Assembly: GCF_007859765.1 (NCBI RefSeq)
Contig: NZ_SIHJ01000001.1
Location: 3,015,056-3,079,055 of the forward strand
Length of the DNA: 64,000 nucleotides
DNA from: Posidoniimonas corsicana
GTDB lineage: Bacteria > Planctomycetota > Planctomycetia > Pirellulales > Lacipirellulaceae
Direction: 5' to 3'
The translations under genes and the position numbers were made by a program. Shown one piece after another: positions 52,439 to 60,675 of this stretch. Under the pieces are notes generated by a model. The model made no database searches and was not told where the DNA came from. It saw nothing but the letters and a program-made list of their open reading frames with translations. Within the stretch, counting starts at the first letter, position 1. Every line of letters begins with the position of its first letter.

Positions 52439-53815
52439 ATGAAACTCAAGCCGATGGTGCTGCTGGCATTGGCCGGCGCCCTTGGCTGCACCGCCGCGCC
52501 ATCCGCGCAGCGTGAGCCGCCCCCCCCGCCCGAAGTCGAAGTCGCCCAACCGGTCGTGATGCAGCTGGTCGACTGGGACCCGTACATCGGCCGCCTCGAG
52601 GCGGTTGAATCGGTCGAGGTGCGGGCCAACGTGAGCGGCTACCTGATCGAGCACTACTTCGACGAAGGGCAGACAGTCCAGCAGGGGGACCCGCTGTTCC
52701 TGATCGACCCCCGCCCGTACCAGGCCCAGCTGACCGAGGCGCAGGCCGGCCTCAACCAGGCCCAGGCCGACGCCGCCGAGGCGCAGGCCGCGGTGCTGCA
52801 GAGCGAGGCCCAGCGGGGCCAGGTCCAGGCGCGGCTCGACCTGGCCGAGTCGCGGCTGCGGCGCGCCGAGCCGCTGGTGCCGTCCGGCGCCATCACCGCG
52901 GACGACTACGACATCATGCTCAGCGAGCGCAAGCGCGCCGACGCCGACCTCAAGGCGGCCGACGCCACAATCGAGTCCGCCAAGGCCCGCGCGGTCGCGG
53001 CCGACGCCTCGGTGACCTCGGCCGAGGCCGCTGTCGAGACCGCCCAGCTCAACCTCGACTACACAAAGATCACCGCCCCCATCTCGGGGCGGATCAGTCG
53101 ACGCGAGGCGACCACCGGCAACCTCATCACCGGCGGCATCCCCGGCTCGACGCTGCTCACCACGATCGTCTCGCTCGACCCGATCCACTGCTACTTCGAC
53201 GCCAACGAGCGGGCCCTGCTCAAGTACACCCGCCTGGCCCAGAGCGGCCAGCGCGGCAGCTCACGCGACGTGAAGAACCCGGCCTACCTCTCGCTGGTCG
53301 ACGAGGAGGGCTTCCCCCACAAAGGCCACATGGACTTTGTCGACAACCGCCTGGATGAGAACACCGGCACCATGCGCGGCCGGGCCATCTTCCGCAACGC
53401 CGACCTGCTGCTGGCCCCCGGCATGTTCGCCGAGGTCCGCATCCCCGGGAGCGGCCAGTACGAGGCCATCCTGATCCCCGACGCCGCGGTCGGGTTTGAC
53501 CAGGCGGAGCAGTTCGTCTTCGTGGTGGGCGAGGACAACGTCGCCGAGCGGCGGGTGGTCTCGATCGGCCCGATGTCGCACGGGCTGCGGGTGGTGCACG
53601 AGGGGCTGAGCAAGGATGACGCCGTGGTTGTGAACGGCGTGCAGCTCGTCCGCTCCGGCGCGCCCGTCACGCCGTCCGCCGCCACCGTGGTGGCCGACAG
53701 CGGCGACGGACTGCCCACCTCCTACCAGCCGGTCCCGCGCGAAGAGTGGCTGACGGTTCGCACTCCTCAAGCCTCGGGCAACGGAACGCCAGAGCTGGGG
53801 AGCGTCGGCAAGTGA
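52439..53815 (+). CDS. RND efflux periplasmic adaptor (membrane fusion protein)
   Basis: A 458-residue AcrA/MexA-type adaptor, ATG 52439. The signal ends 'LLALAGALGC', suggesting a lipoprotein, though the -3 position is not canonical. The biotinyl-lipoyl half 'VSGYLIEHYFDEGQTVQQGD' precedes a long Ala/Gln/Glu-rich coiled-coil hairpin (about 85-200), followed by 'KITAPISGRISRREATTGNL' and the beta-barrel and membrane-proximal domains. It bridges the inner-membrane pump to an outer-membrane channel; no channel gene is nearby. Its TGA overlaps the pump gene's GTG. Confidence 0.92.
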   Translation: MKLKPMVLLALAGALGCTAAPSAQREPPPPPEVEVAQPVVMQLVDWDPYIGRLEAVESVEVRANVSGYLIEHYFDEGQTVQQGDPLFLIDPRPYQAQLTEAQAGLNQAQADAAEAQAAVLQSEAQRGQVQARLDLAESRLRRAEPLVPSGAITADDYDIMLSERKRADADLKAADATIESAKARAVAADASVTSAEAAVETAQLNLDYTKITAPISGRISRREATTGNLITGGIPGSTLLTTIVSLDPIHCYFDANERALLKYTRLAQSGQRGSSRDVKNPAYLSLVDEEGFPHKGHMDFVDNRLDENTGTMRGRAIFRNADLLLAPGMFAEVRIPGSGQYEAILIPDAAVGFDQAEQFVFVVGEDNVAERRVVSIGPMSHGLRVVHEGLSKDDAVVVNGVQLVRSGAPVTPSAATVVADSGDGLPTSYQPVPREEWLTVRTPQASGNGTPELGSVGK

Positions 53816-56800
53816 AGTTTGCACACTTCTTCATCGACCGTCCGATCTTCGCCACCGTGCTCTCCACGGTGATCGTGCTGCTAGGCGCTATCAGCTACAC
53901 ACAGCTGCCGGTCGCCCAGTATCCCGACATCGCGCTGCCAACGGTCGTCGTGCGGGCGAGCTACCCGGGCGCCACGCCGGAGACCATTTCCGCCACGGTC
54001 GCCACGCCGCTCGAGCAGGAGATCAACGGCGTCGAAAACATGCTGTATATGGAGTCGCAGTCCACGCCGGACGGCTCGCTCCAGCTGACCATCACCTTCG
54101 AGCTCGGCACCGACCCGGACGACGCCCAGGTGCTGGTTCAGAACCGCGTGGCGGTCGCCGAGCCGCGGCTGCCGGCAGAGGTGCGTCAGCTCGGCGTCAC
54201 GACCCGCAAGAGCTCGCCCGAGCTGCTGCTGGTGGTGCACATGATCTCGCCCGACGACAGCCGGGACCAGCTCTACATCAGCAACTACGCCTACCTGCAC
54301 GTGCGCGACGCCCTCGCCCGCATCCCCGGCGTCGGCGACCTGACCGTGTTCGGCGGCGCCCAGTACAGCATGCGGGTCTGGCTAGACATCGAGAAGATCG
54401 CCGCCCGCGAGATGACCGCCGGCGAGGTGATCGCCGCGCTCCGCGAGCAGAACGTGCAGGTCTCGGCCGGCTCGCTCGGCCAGCCGCCGGTCGACGAGAA
54501 GGCCGCGTTCCAGCTGGCGATCGCCAGCAAGGGCCGCCTGCGCTCGCCCGAGGAGTTCGGCGATATCGTCGTGAAGTCCGGCGAGAACGGGCGCCTGACC
54601 CGGCTGCAGGACGTCGCGGAGATCGAGCTCGGCGCCGAGAATTACGACGTCAACAGCTACCTGGACGAGCAGAACGCGGTCGCCATCCTGGTGTTCGCCC
54701 GCGCCGGCGCCAACGGCGTCGCGACCTCCCACCTGGTGCAGGACGTGATGGAGGAGGTCAGTCGAGACTTCCCGCCCGGCGTCGACTACCGGATTGTCTA
54801 CAACCCGATGGAGTTCGTCGAGGACTCGATCGACGAGGTCTTCTCCACCCTCATCATCGCGACCTCGCTGGTCGTGCTGACGGTGTTTATCTTCCTGCAG
54901 CGGTGGCAGGCGACCCTGATCCCGATCGTGGCCATCCCGATCTCGCTGATTGGCGCGTTCGCCATGATGCGGGCGTTTGGGTTCAGCCTCAACAACCTCT
55001 CTCTGTTCGGGCTGGTGCTGGCGATCGGCGTCGTCGTGGACGACGCGATCGTGGTCGTGGAGAACGTTGAGCGTCTGATCGGCCAGGGCCTCGCGCCAAA
55101 GGAGGCCACCAAACGGGCCATGACCGAGGTCGGGTCGGCGTTGATCGCCACCACCCTGGTGCTGATATCCGTGTTCGTGCCGACGAGCTTCCTGCCCGGC
55201 ATCAGCGGCGAGTTCTACCGCCAGTTCGCGCTCACCATTGCCGGCGCCACGACCATCTCGACCTTCGTGTCGCTCACGCTGACTCCCGCTATGTGCGGGC
55301 TTTTGCTCCGCCCCACCGACGCCAAGCAGGGCCTGCTGACTCGGACCTTCAACCTTCTGTTCGGCTGGTTCTTCCGACCGTTTAACAAGGTGTTCGACTG
55401 GTCCGAGAGCCTTTACGCGGGTCTGGTGCGGCGGACGATGCGCGTCGCGGCGCTGGTGGTGCTGCTCTACGCGGCGGTGCTCGGCGGCGGCTACTACGCC
55501 AGCCGCGCGGTGCCGCCCGGCTTCATCCCCGACCAGGACCAGGGCTACTTCATTGTGGTCGCCCAGCTGCCCGACAGCGCCTCGCTCGGCCGCACGGACG
55601 ACGTGGTCCAACAGATCAGCGAGATCGCCATGCAGACGCCCGGCGTCCGCAACGCGGTCGCGTTCGCTGGTTTCTCCGGCGCCACCCGCACCAACAACTC
55701 GAACGCCGCGGCCGTGTTCACCGCGTTGGAAGACGCTTCCGACCGCGCGGCCCAGGGCCTGACCGCCGACGTGGTGCTGGCCGACCTCCGCCAACGGATC
55801 TCCACCATCAAGGACGCCGGCATCTTCGTGCTGCCCCCGCCGCCGGTCCGCGGCATCGGCAACGCCGGCGGCTTCAAGGCCCAGGTGCAGGACCGCTCCG
55901 GCGCCGGGTTCCCCGCGCTGCGGGACGCGACCAACAAGATGCTGGCCGCCGCCAACCAGGAGCCCGGCCTCGTCCAGGTGTTCAGCACCTTCCGCGCCGA
56001 CTCGCCGCAGCTGTTCGTCGACATCGACCGCCAGAAGGCGGAGATGCTCGACGTGCCGGTCGGGCGCGTGTTCGAGGCGCTGCAGGTCTACCTCGGCTCC
56101 ATCTACGTAAACGACTTCAACCTCCTCGGCCGCACCTACCGCGTCACGGCCCAGGCCGACTACCGTTTCCGCGACGACATCAACGACGTCTACCGGCTCC
56201 GCACCCGCAGCTCCGACGGCGCCCTGGTTCCGATCGGGACCGTGGCCGAGGTCGAGCGCCGCACCGCACCCGACCGCGTGGTCCGCTACAACCTGTTCCC
56301 CTCCTCCGACATCAACGGCAGCACGCTGCCCGGCGTGAGCACCGGCCAGGCGATGCGGGCGATCGACCGCATCGCCGAGGAGAACCTCCCCCCCGGCTTC
56401 GGACTGGAGTGGACCGACCTCGCGTTCCAGGAACGAAAGGCCGGCAACCTGGCGCTGTTCATCTTCCCGGCCTGCGTGCTGTTCGTGTTCCTTACGCTCG
56501 CCGCGCAGTACGAGAGCTGGCTGCTGCCGCTCGCTATCATCCTGATCGTCCCGCTCTGCCTGCTGTTCGGACTGTTCGGCGTCTGGCTGCGGGGCATGGA
56601 CAACAACATCCTGACCCAGATCGGCCTCGTGGTGCTGGTCGCGCTGGCCTGCAAGAACGCGATCCTGATCGTCGAGTTCGCCAAGGCCCTGGAGGACGAG
56701 GGCCGCACTCGAGTCGAGGCCGCGGTCGAGGCCTGCCGCCTCCGCCTGCGGGCGATCCTGATGACCGCGCTCTCGTTCGTGCTGGGCGTGGTGCCGCTGC

Positions 56801-56970
56801 TGATCGCCACCGGCGCCGGCGCCGAGATGCGACGCGTGCTCGGCACCACCGTGTTCAGCGGTATGCTGGGCGTCACCGCCGTGGGCCTGCTGCTGACCCC
56901 GGTGTTCTACGTGGTGCTGCGGGCGATCGTCGCTCGCAAGGCGGCCGAGCAGCCGCCCAAGACAGCCTGA
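53812..56970 (+). CDS. RND efflux permease (HAE1/AcrB-type)
   Basis: A 1052-residue inner-membrane proton-driven pump, start GTG 53812 overlapping the adaptor stop (GTGA). Canonical AcrB features: N-terminal 'FFIDRPIFATVLSTVIVLLG', 'YPDIALPTVVVRASYPGA', TM4 proton-relay 'AIGVVVDDAIVVVENVER', and 'GLVVLVALACKNAILIVEFA' in the second half. Twelve helices and two large periplasmic loops are present, and the length matches hydrophobe/amphiphile efflux-1 pumps. Likely exports drugs, detergents or lipophilic compounds; the substrate cannot be read. Confidence 0.95.
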   Translation: MKFAHFFIDRPIFATVLSTVIVLLGAISYTQLPVAQYPDIALPTVVVRASYPGATPETISATVATPLEQEINGVENMLYMESQSTPDGSLQLTITFELGTDPDDAQVLVQNRVAVAEPRLPAEVRQLGVTTRKSSPELLLVVHMISPDDSRDQLYISNYAYLHVRDALARIPGVGDLTVFGGAQYSMRVWLDIEKIAAREMTAGEVIAALREQNVQVSAGSLGQPPVDEKAAFQLAIASKGRLRSPEEFGDIVVKSGENGRLTRLQDVAEIELGAENYDVNSYLDEQNAVAILVFARAGANGVATSHLVQDVMEEVSRDFPPGVDYRIVYNPMEFVEDSIDEVFSTLIIATSLVVLTVFIFLQRWQATLIPIVAIPISLIGAFAMMRAFGFSLNNLSLFGLVLAIGVVVDDAIVVVENVERLIGQGLAPKEATKRAMTEVGSALIATTLVLISVFVPTSFLPGISGEFYRQFALTIAGATTISTFVSLTLTPAMCGLLLRPTDAKQGLLTRTFNLLFGWFFRPFNKVFDWSESLYAGLVRRTMRVAALVVLLYAAVLGGGYYASRAVPPGFIPDQDQGYFIVVAQLPDSASLGRTDDVVQQISEIAMQTPGVRNAVAFAGFSGATRTNNSNAAAVFTALEDASDRAAQGLTADVVLADLRQRISTIKDAGIFVLPPPPVRGIGNAGGFKAQVQDRSGAGFPALRDATNKMLAAANQEPGLVQVFSTFRADSPQLFVDIDRQKAEMLDVPVGRVFEALQVYLGSIYVNDFNLLGRTYRVTAQADYRFRDDINDVYRLRTRSSDGALVPIGTVAEVERRTAPDRVVRYNLFPSSDINGSTLPGVSTGQAMRAIDRIAEENLPPGFGLEWTDLAFQERKAGNLALFIFPACVLFVFLTLAAQYESWLLPLAIILIVPLCLLFGLFGVWLRGMDNNILTQIGLVVLVALACKNAILIVEFAKALEDEGRTRVEAAVEACRLRLRAILMTALSFVLGVVPLLIATGAGAEMRRVLGTTVFSGMLGVTAVGLLLTPVFYVVLRAIVARKAAEQPPKTA

Positions 56971-57038
56971 TCGTCGCCCCTCAGACCGCCGGTTGGCCCG
57001 CAGTCCGCCGCAGCCTAAACTAGTGCAGCTATCCGCTC

Positions 57039-57112
<74 letters not shown>

Positions 57113-57301
57113 CTTGACTTACAACGACTGCTCATCCCTTCGGTACAGAATTCGGTACAGAATTCCCCTCGGGGCTCTCTGCCGGGTACACTTGGGGTAG
57201 CGACTCTGGCGGCGTGGTGTCGGCTGGCACCGACCACGGACGCCCGCGAACTCTTCGGCTCGCTCGTGTGGACCATCACCCACAGTCGAGGAGTTCGCCC
57301 T
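57113..57301 (+). other. Putative attachment-site region between tRNA and integrase
   Basis: The interval holds two head-to-tail copies of 'ttcggtacagaa' (57139-57162) and the left copy of a 26-bp direct repeat that recurs beyond the integrase gene. Short iterated sites in this position are typical arm-type binding sites for tyrosine recombinases; that role is inferred. Confidence 0.5.
57246..57271 (+). repeat. Direct repeat, left copy, flanking the integrase gene
   Basis: 'gcgaactcttcggctcgctc' plus 'gtgtgg'. It matches 58523-58548 at 24 of 26 positions in the same orientation. Confidence 0.65.
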
Positions 57302-58471
57302 ATGGCCCGTCGCCCCAGTCCGTGGTTCCGCAAGGACCGCAACGCCTGGTTTGTCACCATCTCAGGAGAGCGGCACAACCTCGGCCCTGACAAGGCCGAA
57401 GCGTTCGAGCTGTTCTACCAGCTGATGCGTCAGCCGACCTCGAAGAAGGTCAGTCCCCGGTCCTTCGCCTCGGTCGCCGACGCGTTCTTAGAGTGGACGC
57501 TCCGCAACCGCGCCGAGGAGACGTACCACTGGTACCGCGTCCGGATTCAGAGCTTTTTGGACGCCAACCGCGACATGCGCATCGACTCGCTCCGGCCGTA
57601 CCACGTCGAGCAGTGGGCCGCCGTCGACGGCCACTCGATCAACACCCGCCGAAACCGTATGCGGGCGGTGAAGCGGTGCCTGCGGTGGGCCTGCAGCCAG
57701 GGGTACATCGAGACCAACCCGATCGCCCATCTGTCTGTCCCGAGCGCTGAGGGGAGGGAGGTCTACATCTGCCCGACGGAGTTCGAGACGCTGCTCTCGT
57801 TCGTGCGGACTGAGCGGTTTGCCGAGCTGCTCAAGGCAACCTACCAGACCGGCTGCCGCCCGCAGGAAATCCTGCGGGTCGAGGCCCGCCACGTCGACCT
57901 CGCCAACTCTCGCTGGGTCTTCCCAAAATCAGAGTCCAAGGGCAAACGCACTCCTCGGATCATCTACCTATCGGAGTATGTGCTGGAGCTGACTTCGCGG
58001 CTCGTCGACCAGCACCCGACGGGAAAACTGTTCCGGAACAACAGTGGCGGCCCTTGGACGACGTCGTCAGTTGGCTGCCAGTTCACCAACCTCCAGTGTC
58101 GCATGGGCAAACAGCGGATGCGCGAGCTCTCGGTGCGAATCCCCGAGGCCGCGATCGCCAAGAGAATCAAGACGCTGCGGCCATGCCGAGTCTCCGGAGG
58201 GCGCGAGGTAGCCAAGACGCCAGCCGTGCTGCGAGAGGAAGCCAAGCAGAAGCTCACGGCGCTCGAGGCTAAGAACCATGCCCCCCGGTACTCGCTCTAC
58301 GCGTTCCGACATTCGTGGGCGACGAACGCCCTGCAGACCTCAGGCCTTGACGGCCTGACCGTCGCGGTGCTGATGGGGCACAAGGACCCTTCGACCCTTG
58401 CCCGGACCTACCAGCACCTCTCCCACAACCCGGCCCACCTGCTGCAGCAGGCCCGGAGGATTGCGGTCTAG
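57302..58471 (+). CDS. Tyrosine recombinase/integrase
   Basis: A 389-residue site-specific recombinase; ATG 57302 is preceded by 'gaggag'. The N-terminal SAM-like core-binding domain (about 50-150) and catalytic domain are visible: first Arg in 'YQTGCRPQEILRVEA', the R-H box in 'SLYAFRHSWATNALQ', 'LMGHKDPSTLARTYQHL' with the third motif His and the nucleophile Tyr. An insertion of about 60 basic residues between the first Arg region and the RH box ('RMRELSVRIPEAAIAKRIK') is longer than usual. Located directly after a tRNA, it is expected to integrate and excise the adjoining element. Confidence 0.93.
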   Translation: MARRPSPWFRKDRNAWFVTISGERHNLGPDKAEAFELFYQLMRQPTSKKVSPRSFASVADAFLEWTLRNRAEETYHWYRVRIQSFLDANRDMRIDSLRPYHVEQWAAVDGHSINTRRNRMRAVKRCLRWACSQGYIETNPIAHLSVPSAEGREVYICPTEFETLLSFVRTERFAELLKATYQTGCRPQEILRVEARHVDLANSRWVFPKSESKGKRTPRIIYLSEYVLELTSRLVDQHPTGKLFRNNSGGPWTTSSVGCQFTNLQCRMGKQRMRELSVRIPEAAIAKRIKTLRPCRVSGGREVAKTPAVLREEAKQKLTALEAKNHAPRYSLYAFRHSWATNALQTSGLDGLTVAVLMGHKDPSTLARTYQHLSHNPAHLLQQARRIAV

Positions 58472-58481
58472 CAACAGAAAC

Positions 58482-58513
58482 GGGGCTTGGCCGACTGGCA
58501 TCGGCCAAGCCCC
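58482..58513 (+). terminator. Hairpin after the integrase gene
   Basis: Perfect 13-bp arms 'ggggcttggccga' and 'tcggccaagcccc' with a 6-nt loop, 10 nt after the stop. A T-tract is absent, so it may be a bidirectional or Rho-assisted terminator. Confidence 0.6.
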
Positions 58514-58522
58514 TAGAACGGA

Positions 58523-58548
58523 GCGAACGCTTCGGCTCACTCGTGTGG
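58523..58548 (+). repeat. Direct repeat, right copy, flanking the integrase gene
   Basis: 'gcgaacgcttcggctcactc' plus 'gtgtgg', 24/26 identical to 57246-57271. It lies at the 3' end of the excisionase-like gene, just outside the coding sequence. Confidence 0.65.
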
Positions 58549-58556
58549 CTTGTCGG

Positions 58557-58814
58557 CTACGCCGAGAGGTGGCGCAAAGGCTTTCGGGTGACCATTGCCT
58601 GCGGCTCGCGCGTGGACCGCGACTGGCGGCACGATTCGAGGTACTCCCGCAGGTCGCACTCGCTTACTCGGATCACGCCGCGACCGTTGCCAATCCGGTG
58701 GCAGCTCAGGCGGCCGCTTTCTACCAGCCGGTAGACGGCGGAGGTGCTGATCTTCAGTCGTTCGCCAACCTCCGGCACGGTCAGCAGCTGTAGGGACGTG
58801 GGGGATGGTTCCAT
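58557..58814 (-). CDS. Excisionase-like helix-turn-helix protein
   Basis: An 85-residue protein from ATG 58814 with a winged helix of the excisionase/MerR-like type: 'LLTVPEVGERLKISTSAVYR' then 'LVESGRLSCHRIGNGRGVIR' and 'SECDLREYLES'. Such proteins bind DNA and direct integrase toward excision or repress promoters. It lies tail-to-tail with the integrase gene. The TTG at 58823 adds three residues. Confidence 0.82.
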   Translation of the reverse strand: MEPSPTSLQLLTVPEVGERLKISTSAVYRLVESGRLSCHRIGNGRGVIRVSECDLREYLESCRQSRSTREPQAMVTRKPLRHLSA

Positions 58815-58946
58815 GCGGAGCAAGCCTCGGTTTAGAGGGCGTTCGCCTGCTCCGTGGCGGTGATGACGTCATTGAGTCCTTGTTGACTCAGGGGTAGTTT
58901 GCCGCCGCTTCACGGCGGCGGAGTAACGGGTTCCTCTTCTCTGTTC

Positions 58947-59282
58947 CTACTTCCTCCGTGGGGGCTCGATGCCGAGACGCTGGCAGGCATCGATGGCGGC
59001 TTCATAGAGCGTTCCGCCGAAAGCGGCCTGGCAAAGATCGAGTGTCGTGCCTTCGGAGCCACACCCAAAGCACTTGTAGACGCCGCGGTCCAGGTTCACG
59101 GAGAAGCTCCTGCTGGTTGCCGACGACGACTTGTGGATAGGGCAGGGGCCCCGGAGCTGGGGTCCCTTCCTCACTACCGGCCTGAACTCAAGGATGACCA
59201 GCACCTGCTCGATGCCGACCTCCTGCCTGAGTGCCGCGTAGTCGATCAAACCAACTCGCTGTCTGTTGTCGTGGTGTTGCAT
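58947..59282 (-). CDS. CHC2 zinc-finger (DNA primase N-terminal) protein
   Basis: A 111-residue protein made almost entirely of a DnaG-type CHC2 zinc finger: 'GPCPIHKSS' and 'GVYKCFGCGSEGTTLDLC' supply the Cys-His-Cys-Cys ligands, followed by 'YEAAIDACQRLGIEP'. The TOPRIM catalytic part of a primase is missing, so it may be an accessory primer-binding protein or part of a split primase. Common on plasmids and integrative elements. The 177 bp upstream are shared with the divergent 59.5-kb gene and should contain both promoters. Confidence 0.82.
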   Translation of the reverse strand: MQHHDNRQRVGLIDYAALRQEVGIEQVLVILEFRPVVRKGPQLRGPCPIHKSSSATSRSFSVNLDRGVYKCFGCGSEGTTLDLCQAAFGGTLYEAAIDACQRLGIEPPRRK

Positions 59283-59459
59283 GGGAGCACCCTAACACTG
59301 GTCGAACTGCTAAACAAAAACTCGCTGCTGAAGTAGAATCGAGGTGTGGTCGCTCCTACTCTCGTCGGTACTATCAGCCGACTTGACCATCCCTGCTGCT
59401 AGTATCTCTGTTGGCACTCCTGTTCTTCCTGCCAGTCGCTCTGTTCGGGCTACGATTCC

Positions 59460-60095
59460 TTGACTTCGTTCACCAACCATGAAGAGACGCTGCTCCGCAC
59501 CTTGGCGCTCGAGGTGCGGCTCTTCAGCCTTCCCCAGGCGGCCAGGCTTCTCGGCTGCAGCACATTGCAAGCCGAGGCGACCGCAACCCGATTGCGGGAA
59601 ACTGGGTACGTCACGGCAGAACCTAGATTGGTGTCCGTTGCCGGTGACGCGATCGCTCCGCTATACACGTGGGCCAAGGGAGACGGCGTTCCCTACTTCC
59701 GACCTGCAGCCTACCAGCTCCGCAAACGATGGCGTACGCCGGGCGAACAGCTGCTTCTGTATCCAACCGACAAGGCCTGCCGCCTGCACGGCGGGGACTG
59801 CACCAGGCCGCGGTCCCAGGGAGAAACCGACCACGACCTCTGGGTCGCGAGCGTCTTCCTGCACTACCGGCAACGCGACCACGGCGGGGCAGAGGGCGCC
59901 TGGGTGTCAGGCGACACGCTCCGCTGCCGGGGCGAGGTCGGTGTCTTTGACGGCCTAGTTCCTGACGCATGCTTGACTCGTGCTGACGGATCGATCAAGA
60001 GGGTTGTTGAAATCGGGGGAAAGGGGTACGGGGCGACCAAGCTTGCTCGGCTCCACGACTGCTACTCGCAGCAGGCCGCCTACGAGCTGTGGTGA
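59460..60095 (+). CDS. Hypothetical protein with winged-helix N-terminus (replication-relaxation-like)
   Basis: A 211-residue protein starting at TTG 59460. The first 60 residues look like a winged helix ('LALEVRLFSLPQAARLLGCS' then 'ATRLRETGYV'), reminiscent of replication-relaxation proteins on actinobacterial and planctomycete mobile elements. The C-terminus 'VFDGLVPDACLTRADGSIKR' followed by 'VVEIGGKGYGATKLARLHDC' resembles a PD-(D/E)xK-type core (P-D ... E-x-G ... K). No export signal. The function is not assigned; a DNA-processing role in the island is inferred. Confidence 0.6.
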   Translation: MTSFTNHEETLLRTLALEVRLFSLPQAARLLGCSTLQAEATATRLRETGYVTAEPRLVSVAGDAIAPLYTWAKGDGVPYFRPAAYQLRKRWRTPGEQLLLYPTDKACRLHGGDCTRPRSQGETDHDLWVASVFLHYRQRDHGGAEGAWVSGDTLRCRGEVGVFDGLVPDACLTRADGSIKRVVEIGGKGYGATKLARLHDCYSQQAAYELW

Positions 60096-60096
60096 G

Positions 60097-60669
60097 CTAG
60101 TAGCCGTAGTTCTTCTGGAAGTCCAGCATCTTCTTGGTCGGCACGTCGAACTCGGGATGGAACCGTCGTGCGAAAAACTCTTTCAGTAGTGAATGGGGGC
60201 GGTTTTCGCACTCACACCCGTAGTCGAGGAAACGGTGTGGGCGTTTGCTTCCCAGTAGGATTACAGCGTGTCTGAAGTTGGTCTCCCGGAGCTGGCTCAT
60301 CTGCCACTCGACCTGGTCCAGGTCGAGGCGGCAGCTGTCCAGACCCTCCAGATGGGTTCGCAGCAGGAAGTAGCCTGCCGCCTCTTCGACGTCTCGCTTG
60401 AGACTACCCGCGGTGTGGTCACTCCCGCTCGGCGCCTTGAGCGTGAAGGAGACAAGGCCGTCGCCTCCGACGACATGCACAACGTCGCCGGGAGCACAGA
60501 ACCGCTCGACAAACACCGGCAGCTCGTCGGCGAACCGTTCATGAGCGGCAATGGCTAGCTCTTCGGACACGAAGACAAACCACTCGCTGTTTGGACTGGG
60601 GTCGATTCTCTCATAGGGGTGGTTGCAGCCGGCAAACGTGATCCCCAGCAACATCAGAAAGGTACGCAT
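60097..60669 (-). CDS. Hypothetical lipoprotein of the integrative element
   Basis: A 190-residue protein with a lipoprotein signal ('MRTFLMLLGITFAGC', lipobox F-A-G-C). The body ('ELPVFVERFCAPGDVVHVVG', 'RDVEEAAGYFLLRTHLEGLD', 'FRHAVILLGSKRPHRFLDY') resembles a Rossmann/vWA-type fold only loosely and I do not recognise it. It is the last gene of a minus-strand run with the TraG-like ATPase and abuts the stop of the opposing gene. A role in surface exclusion or a transfer channel is only a guess. Confidence 0.6.
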   Translation of the reverse strand: MRTFLMLLGITFAGCNHPYERIDPSPNSEWFVFVSEELAIAAHERFADELPVFVERFCAPGDVVHVVGGDGLVSFTLKAPSGSDHTAGSLKRDVEEAAGYFLLRTHLEGLDSCRLDLDQVEWQMSQLRETNFRHAVILLGSKRPHRFLDYGCECENRPHSLLKEFFARRFHPEFDVPTKKMLDFQKNYGY

Positions 60670-60675
60670 CGTTGG

